Source of the DNA: Schizophyllum amplum
Taxonomy: Eukaryota; Basidiomycota; Agaricomycetes; Agaricales; Schizophyllaceae
Reading direction: 5' to 3'
Assembly: GCA_007026445.1 (NCBI GenBank)
Contig: VDMD01000193.1
Coordinates: forward strand, 1-37,545
Length of the DNA stretch: 37,545 nucleotides
Made by a program: the position numbers and the translations under genes. Each line of letters begins with the position of its first letter. Position 1 is the first letter of the stretch. Shown here one piece after another: positions 30,909 to 37,545 of the stretch. The notes under the pieces are model-generated. The model saw nothing but the letters and a program-made list of their open reading frames with translations. It was not told the origin of the DNA and did no database searches.

Positions 30909-32424
30909 TGAGTTTGCTGTTTACACGTCTGTGTTCTTGCTAATGCAGCTCGCAGAGTTGACGCAGCGGGCGCGTCGCCGGGACATCTGCCTCGTCAAGG
31001 CGGGGATCTATGACGGACCATCGGCGGGAGTGCGATTCGCAGCCCGTTCGCACTAATCGTCTGTGTTACAGCATCAGGATGATCCCCAACGCGGGTTGAT
31101 CTAGCGGTCTCGCTGCTTGTAAGTGAGTACTAGATCATCAAATGCGTGCTAATAAACCGCCAGGAATATTCGATATACCCCCTGGATCACTCACTTTTTG
31201 CCTACAGCTACGGTAAGGTCGGCGCTTTTTCGAAAATTATCATATCTCACCTCCGCCTTTGTCGCTTCACCCCATCCGTTCTTCTACATGTTACCTGGCC
31301 ACTCAGATTAACTTCCTCCTGTATGATTCACTCGCCCGCTGACCCTCGATTAATCTTCTCATCTCGGCGGCTTTTCAAGTCAATGGATACCACGACGTGG
31401 CTTCTATTTCCCTGCCCCCCGTTTACTCACTTACTTCTCCTTACATATGGACTCTGACCCACCTCATTGACGCTCTGCAGTTCTCTGTCGTGTCCATTTG
31501 GGCGCTTTTATTCTCGCCACTTGGGAACTCGCTAACTTTCTGTTTGCAGACCCTTCAACCCGCGTTCGCTGAGTGAAAACTGCTCGCGGATGCCCCACCT
31601 GTCCCGACTTCGCGGGGACGTCCTCGGCGACGCGCGCACACATCAAGAAGCTGTTCAAGAACGAGCACAGGCGTGTCTCACTTGTGCTGTTGGCCCCACC
31701 CGCGATGTCGACGACGTCGGTCTCGGAATCAAGTGAGCGGGCCGCGTTGACTGCGCGCTCACGCCCCCACGTCGGAGGGAAGGATTTTGGCTTGGGTATA
31801 TAGTATTGTACGTCGTAGATAACGAATATAAATGATTTGCCCCCAAATGCGCCCGAGTGCTCTCGCTGAGCACGCCACATCGTCGCAACTAAGTCACGTC
31901 TCCATGTCGCTGAATGAGTGAGCGCAGTGCGAGTACGCGCTCGCTGTCCTATGCCATCCCCTCTCTCACCGACGTTCTTTCGCAGTCTCAAGATTGCAAG
32001 TTCCGTCACTCCTTTGAGTGAACGCCTGCCCCCCGTCTCGCTCCACTCATCGTTCGTTGCCTTTGTTGTTGTTCGTCGTGCTTTCCCTACTCGTCCACTT
32101 CTCCAGTCCTCACTCGTGCAAGATTGCACGTTCCGTCACTCCTTTCACGACTCTCTCACTCCTTTCACTCCTTTCACACTCCCCCGCTCGCTCGCCCCCT
32201 TCTCCCCCTCTCGCGTTCACACCTAGTTTGCAGAAATCAACATCATATTAGAGTTATCTACTTGCAACGAGTACACTACGTAGACTACAGCCTACACGAC
32301 GTAGACTACGAAGCGTCGCACCACTCGCCGTGCCTCAAAAGCGACAAGTAGGCCGTCAGGGAAGGTGGGGAGGGAGGCGCGCGACAACGAGAGGACATGA
32401 GAGCGAGATGAGAAGTGCGTCGAG

Positions 32425-33107
32425 CACCCTCTCTTATCGTCCTCCCCTCCTTCCCCCTTCTCCCTCCCCCTCCTCCCCCCTTCTCCCCCTCCTCCTCCCT
32501 CCTCCTCATCCCTCATCCCTCCTCTTCCTCCCGCCGTCTGCCAGCCATGATCGCCGTCCTCCACCTCGTGTGCATGCCGCATGCTAATGGAACAGGGAGA
32601 GGGAAGCGAGGGGGTTAAGTCCGCCCCTCCCCCTCGCGCTCCCTCCCCCCTCGCCGTCGTCCTGCCTCATTCCTTCCCCTCCGTCACCCCCCTTCATTCC
32701 TTTCTCCCCTTTTTCGTCGCCCTCCCCCTCTGTCCCCCTCCCCCTCGTCCCCCTCCCTCGTCCCTCCTCCCTCCCCTCCCCCCTCCCCCTCGTGTACCCC
32801 CTCCGCCTCCCTCCTTCCCCCTCGTCTTCGCCCTCCCTCATTCCCCCCCCCCTTTTGTCGTCCTCCCCCCCTCCTCTCCCTCCCCCTCGCCGTCCCCTCC
32901 CTCGCCTCGCCCTCCTCATCCCTCCCCTCGTCCTCCCCCTCCTCCCTCCCCCTCCCTCGCCGTCGCCCCCCTCCCCCGCTCTGTGTCGCCCCCCTCCCCC
33001 CTTCGTCGCCCTCCTCCCTCCGTAATCCCCCTTTCGTTGCCCTCCTCCTCCCCTCTCTGTCACCCCCTCCCTCGACCACCTCCTTCCGTCGCCCCCTTCG
33101 ACAGCCC
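32425..33107. repeat. Polypyrimidine (C/T) low-complexity tract
   Basis: The plus strand is almost entirely C and T with scattered G (CCCTCCCCCTCGTC-type words) over about 0.68 kb, interrupted once by mixed sequence at about 32535-32625. It abuts the second duplicated block, ending at its GPHR stop codon. Long frames across it are Pro/Ser- or Gly/Arg/Glu-only and not credible genes. Confidence 0.9.
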
Positions 33108-34896
33108 CTACCTCCCCATCCCATCTACCCGATCCGCCGTCCACCTAACGAATACCGACACCGCCGTCGTCGCCAGAAACGCACAGTCGAACAGCGGGCC
33201 AAACACCTCGTACGCGGGGATCGTAGAGAAGAGGTTGTTGTCGTGCGCGTTTGCCATCCGTGTCTGTCTTCTCGGGCGGGAAAGACGTACGCAGCTGCAC
33301 AATGGTGGAGAGAAGGTAGATGCCCTGCAGAGATGCGAGGTGAGTCAGGTTGAGGAGCGAACGAGTGTGGACTCACGATGAGCTCGGCGAGCACCAGCAA
33401 CATCAGCGATGCTCCGAGGTTGCGGCTAGTTACCTGGAGAGCCTGCAAAGAGGGTCGTCTAAGGCGCGCACGGCAGGCGGGACGGCTAGCACGCACCCTT
33501 GTTACCCCCCTGAGCACAAGCCTCAAGCTCATCAATATGATCACGCCGACCAGCCCTAGGCTGATCTGCCTCGATATCAACGCGACGTCGTCCCGTCCTA
33601 CCACTTCCTCCCGGGACACAATAGACAAGGAATACGCGAGGAGGTCGGTCAGCAAGTCGGACGTGGTTGTGTTGTAACCGGCGTTGCTAGGGAACAGGAG
33701 GTGGAGAGCGGACTGGCGGCGTGTGAGTAGGTTTCGCACGTGCGGGGCATAACACTCACGCTGACGATGCGCACGACGCAGTAGACCGCGAATAGGCGCC
33801 CGACAACCGCGACGACGCGCCCACGGAAGGTGCGTCGGTACGTGTCTCTTGATACCGCCGCGTGAGATCGTCAAAATTGCGGCTCATTTCGGCCTCAGAC
33901 GGAGGCCTTTCATTTCTTGAGCTCCTGGAAGACTTGTGAGTATTGAACTGTGGTGTAGATGGCACGCACTGCTGTCACCTCCCGGAAGCTCGTCGCACGC
34001 GCGAGATCCACGACCCGTCCGTCGAGGACGCAGAGGTGCGGGTCAGCTCGCCGTTCAGCGTGGCCAGATCTGCGCGGATGCGGTCCAAGCTATGCTCGGC
34101 GGCCCGCAGGTCCTGCTCCGTCGGCAGGCTCTTTGCACGGTTGACGAATGGCAGGTATGGCCACGCGCTGCTGATCGCACCAAAGCCCGATAGGAGCCCG
34201 AGGATGGTCGTGCCCAGCACGACAAGGCGCGCGAGGACGCCCGCAAAAGCCGGTGGGAGCCAGTGCGCCGGGGAGGGGGATGTAGGAGAGGGCGGAGAGG
34301 TAGAGGACGACGGGGATGAGGTTGAGGAGCAGCCGCGGGCTGCAGACGCGCGAGGGGGACGCGTCGCGAGCGCTGGCGCCGACAGAGAGGACGAGGCTGA
34401 TGGAGGAGGGAATTGTCAAGATGATGTTGACGAGGAGAAGCGCAAGGGAGATCTTCCACTGCACGAGGCGTACGCTGAGGAGTGGGTGATGAGCGGGGCG
34501 ACGACTGCGCGTGCACACATGAACACACCTGGGCTGGAACATGCTCATGCCCTGGCACAAAAGCAGGAAGAACATCGTGCACGTCTCGGTGAAGCAGCTC
34601 GCGAATACGACGCGCGAGATCGTCGAATGCAGTGTCGACCGCGGTGGCTGCGCCGAGGCGCCGGATGGCATGGGCAGCGTTTCCAACTCGATCGAGGGGA
34701 CTTGGAGCTCGTCTCTGCGGCAGCGCCGACGGGCAGAGACAGTCTTGTAGATCGGCGTATAGACTATGGATTAGGTATCTGCGGCACCCGAGGAAGAAGC
34801 CCCCACTGCAGGGGTCAGCGCGAGGTGTTGATGAAGAGAGACCGCGTACCGGATGCAAAGAATTGCAGCATGCTCGAGCACAGCGCTAGCAGACAT
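33108..34896 (-). pseudogene. GPHR/GTG-family gene, copy 2, multiple frame breaks
   Basis: Same six-exon gene as copy 1, start ATG at 34896, stop TAG at 33108. Exons 3-5 are open and identical or nearly so (for example QISLGLVGVIILMSLRLVL). Single-base losses relative to copy 1 break exons 1 and 2: one G in the run near 34696, one A near 34741, one G near 34815 and small losses near 34243. Exon 6 has about 13% substitutions plus a frame-changing length difference in the loop after the FPPE motif, yet its last 17 codons encode the same residues as copy 1. Because most losses are in homopolymers and lie at the contig end, consensus error is at least as likely as real decay. I label it pseudogene only for the sequence as given. 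Confidence 0.75.
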
Positions 34897-36184
34897 TGTT
34901 GACTGTGCAGCGGAACGAAAGGGAGGTGCCCACTGCTATGAGGGACCGTCGGCTGGGTTAGACCGCCTGAAGCGAGACGAACATGAGCGTTGTGGACAAG
35001 ACGCAGCGACGTCGCACAGCCACGGCCAAGGACGCCTGCTCCGCCTAGGAGGTGGATGCGAGGACGGGCTCACAGGACGCCCCGCTATAAATCCCCCCGC
35101 GGCGGCAGGGCGGCGATGTGCGACAGTCCGTTGCGACGAGTGACGTGACGAGATCACGGTTCGACTACTGCTATCGGCGCTGCTTACACTCCTGTTTGGG
35201 AAGAGAGAGCTGCAAACTTAACGCCCTTTATATGTGTATACAACTCGCCAGCCGCTGCAGCTACGGTCTTCGGACTTGCCGGACTGGCATCTGCTGCCCA
35301 ATACAAGCCTGCCTTGCTCTTTTCCAAGCCTCTCGCTGCCTCCCTGCCTATGCTATTAGCTCCTCAACTCCCAGATCCAGCCGCCGATATCACGCTCCGT
35401 GACTAGATATATCCGGGTAAGGTATAGAAATACTTGGACCCATCGGCGCGCGCGATTGCCATCGTTTTTGGACAGCACCTTCAATTCCTTGACATATCAT
35501 GCCTTGTCTTTCCCTTGAGCTGGCCACCCTCCTCCCTCTCTCGCAATCCTCTCTCTCGCCGCTTTTGGCCAGCTCCCTGAACTCTCCTACCGCCGGTTGC
35601 CTCCTCGTGCACTCGAAATTTATTTTATCTCCGCCAGACTTTCTGCGCAGACGCCCCCTAGAATAAATCCCGATCATTTTGCGCTCGACCGTCGCACTGA
35701 CTACCGCCGCAATCACCTCATCCCTGTAATAAATCCCGATCAATTCTACAGCCTGCTGGACCCTTGTTACAGCAGCTCTATTGTGCATCGAGTTTGTCTT
35801 TGAACAACGGTGTTTGCACAATGTATTCAAGTTCAAGGACAGGCTACGAGTAAGAATACAAGTCAATTCACGAGCTAGAACTACACAAACGACCACCGAG
35901 ACCAGGCTTCATCAGGTCAAAACGCTCAAAACCACAAGTCCACGGATGTCTCGCCACCCTGCCTCATCACATCGCATGGGTGGCCTGAGAGTCGTGAAAG
36001 CGCCGACTCACAGTGCGTCAGTGCACAGGAAAAGCGCCATAAATGCGCTGCCAGTCTTCACCGACGTTCTCGAGTTCACATGTACTCGACAAAGGCATCG
36101 AAAGCGCCGTGAAACTCGTCTAATCCCATGGCTAACAGGAAGCAGACCCCGCGTGTAAGCACACCTCATTCGCGGGAACGCTAC
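34897..36184. other. GPHR copy 2 5' flank, no gene recognised
   Basis: Near-identical to 23907-25200 apart from small indels (for example near 34917, 35051 and 35070-35120). No gene recognised. Confidence 0.45.
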
Positions 36185-36840
36185 CGCCTCGCCGGACGGC
36201 GGTCTATTGCCTCAACGCCCAAGTCGTCTTCGGTCCTCCTCGCCAGACGTCGCCTAAGCCTGCTCGCCGGACGGCGATCTGTTGCCTCAACGCTATAGTC
36301 GGTGCCTTAGGCCGCTCGCCGGACGTCGATCCATTGCTTCAGGACCTCGGCCGGACCCGTCAGCATGACGCGCATTCGCGTACGAGGTCGGGCTACTCAC
36401 CTGGACAGCGGGACCACGACATGTGCGTCAAAGTCGTGCTCGTCAAAGTCGTGCTCGGCGGACGTCGATCCATTGCCTCGTCGCCTAAGCGCGCCCGAAG
36501 CGGCGCTCGCCGGGCCTCAGCGCCCGCCGGAAGGCGATGTGTTGCCTCAGCGCCCGCGGAGTGCCATACGTTGCCTTAGCGCTCGCGGGAAGGCCATACG
36601 TTGCCTCAGCGCTTCGGGGGACGCGAGGGTGAGGTCGAAATGAGGGCAATGAGTAGGGCGCTCGCCGGAAGAAGATACATTGCTTCACGACTTCGTTAGC
36701 GCGTCTTCGACTCCACGGAAAAGAGCACGTATGTCAGTGCCTTCGGTGGACGCTATGAGATGGGGGTGCAATGATGGGGGCGCGAGGATGGACTCGCAGA
36801 CGCCGCTCGCCGGAAGAAAATACATTGCTTCACGACCTTA
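36185..36840. repeat. Degenerate minisatellite, copy 2
   Basis: Counterpart of 25201-25860, with single-base losses near 36489 and 36558. Confidence 0.65.
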
Positions 36841-36899
36841 TCAGCGCCCTATTCACATCAGGAAAGGGGCCACGTACCATCTCAACGTCCTTCTTCACT

Positions 36900-37520
36900 C
36901 CCAAGATCACAGAATTCCGCTAGACTCCCCGCGCGAATTTTCAAAGAACGAGCTCATTTTGCAGCGATTTCAGGGTCGAAATTGTCGTCGGTGCGTCAGG
37001 AATTGTTCAGAGCGTGCGAAGAGTCGGAGGCGCTGGGGGTCCTACATGTCCAGTCAGCATGGAAATACAAGGTAAATTGTCCAACACACCTGGCCAAGTT
37101 CGCGGCGGCGCTGCGCGCCGCCCGCCGCTCTCCCAAAACCGCAGAAATCCGCTAAACTTCCCGCGCGAATTTCTTGGAAAACGACCTCATTTTGCATCGA
37201 TTTTGACGTCTGAATCGTTGCCAGAACGACGTCCGCTTGGACCGGGGAAAGGGGTTGTCGGGAGTTGACGAGAACCCTGAGGTGGTTTTAGCATGTAAAT
37301 ACAAGATAAATTGACCAACGCACCTCAACAAGTGCGCGGCGGCGCTGCGCGCCGCCCGCCGCGCTCCTAATCCTCCCCCCAAGTCGAAAACATCCTCGAG
37401 AACCCCCGCGCGAGTCTGGGGAAATTCGCGTTCATTTTGCATTTATTTTAGTGCTAGGAACGCCGTCGAAATCCTCCCCGCTTGGACCGGCCGATGGGGT
37501 GAAAGGCGAGCGGGGGCGTC
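36900..37520. repeat. ~234-bp hairpin tandem repeat, copy 2
   Basis: Counterpart of 25920-26530. The hairpins lie at 37104-37122 and 37338-37356. One C is gained near 37405 and one lost near 37520 relative to copy 1. Confidence 0.8.
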
Positions 37521-37545
37521 CGTGGCCATGACGACGCGCGCGCGA

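Larger units (their letters stand above)
26566..33107. other. Gene-poor interval between the two duplicated blocks
   Basis: I cannot name any gene in this 6.5 kb. Long open frames occur (for example minus 31464-32129, 221 codons), but their translations lack motifs and look like antisense or low-complexity readings. Individual repeats inside are listed separately. Two related words, near 31991 and 32118 (AAGATTGCA(A/C)GTTCCGTCAC), and a 22-bp word with one extra base (30287-30310 and 30606-30627, ...ACACATGCACCCACAAC) are also repeated. Confidence 0.45.
33109..37545. repeat. Segmental duplication, copy 2 (~4.44 kb, truncated by window end)
   Basis: Counterpart of 22088-26565. It runs to the final base, so the true extent is unknown. 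It is about 40 bp shorter than copy 1 over the shared part because of many small deletions. Confidence 0.95.

Noticed and set aside
31573..31690. Possible C2H2 zinc finger (CPTCPDFAG...HIKK...EH)
   Set aside because: Spacing between the histidines is eight residues rather than three to five, and the frame has no other support.
31464..32129. 221-codon minus-strand frame
   Set aside because: Arg/Ser/Thr-rich translation without motif, membrane segment or splice context; likely a chance frame in GC-rich DNA.
32584..33381. Long open frames on both strands (186 and 266 codons)
   Set aside because: They are products of the polypyrimidine tract: only Pro/Ser/Leu on one strand and Gly/Arg/Glu on the other, with no domain.
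33943..34902. 319-codon plus-strand frame inside the second GPHR copy
   Set aside because: It is antisense to GPHR exons 1-2 and stays open through their codon bias; the minus-strand reading has recognisable membrane segments and splice sites.

Overview
The window looks like a contig from a filamentous basidiomycete, probably an Agaricomycete. The reasons are genes split by many 45-60 bp GT-AG introns, high GC, an intron-bearing nuclear tRNA, a fungal GH71 glucanase, a fungal zinc-cluster (Zn2Cys6) protein and a large F-box protein. Placement below phylum level is inference. Products were recognised by motif reading only; no database search was made.

Left part (1-19.9 kb), ordinary gene space. 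From the left: DCN1 (cullin neddylation factor, + strand, two frame breaks); a 372-bp non-autonomous element with inverted ends and an 8-bp target duplication; a Pop8-type RNase P/MRP subunit (- strand); tRNA-Arg(CCT) with an intron and a T6 terminator (- strand); a very large DDX60-type Ski2-like helicase in about 14 exons (- strand); a small single-pass membrane protein (+); a secreted GH71 alpha-1,3-glucanase in 6 exons (+); a minimal Zn2Cys6 protein of about 58 residues with a clear TATA box (-); a broken unrecognised gene (-); and an intronless F-box protein (-). These are housekeeping and accessory genes with no obvious shared pathway. Pop8 and the tRNA are loosely related, since RNase P matures tRNAs.

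Right part (20-37.5 kb), repeat-rich and gene-poor. A nested tandem duplication lies at 20993-21646. A block of about 4.45 kb then occurs twice in the same orientation (22088-26565 and 33109-37545). Each copy carries a six-exon GPHR/GTG (Golgi pH regulator) membrane-protein gene, a degenerate minisatellite and a 234-bp tandem repeat with a conserved GC-rich hairpin. The second copy runs to the last base of the window, so the contig ends inside this repeat. The 6.5 kb between the copies has no gene I can name. It holds an inverted copy of the hairpin repeat, a perfect 17-bp inverted repeat, an exon-like minisatellite and a 0.7-kb polypyrimidine tract.

Sequence quality matters here. Frame breaks in DCN1, the helicase and the second GPHR copy are 1-2 base indels, mostly in short homopolymers, and over most of their length the two 4.45-kb copies differ almost only by such indels. 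Many apparent lesions are therefore more likely consensus errors than pseudogene decay. I see no convincing previously undescribed multi-gene system. The best leads are the dispersed hairpin repeat family, the mosaic GPHR duplication, the minimal zinc-cluster gene and two putative GC-AG introns.
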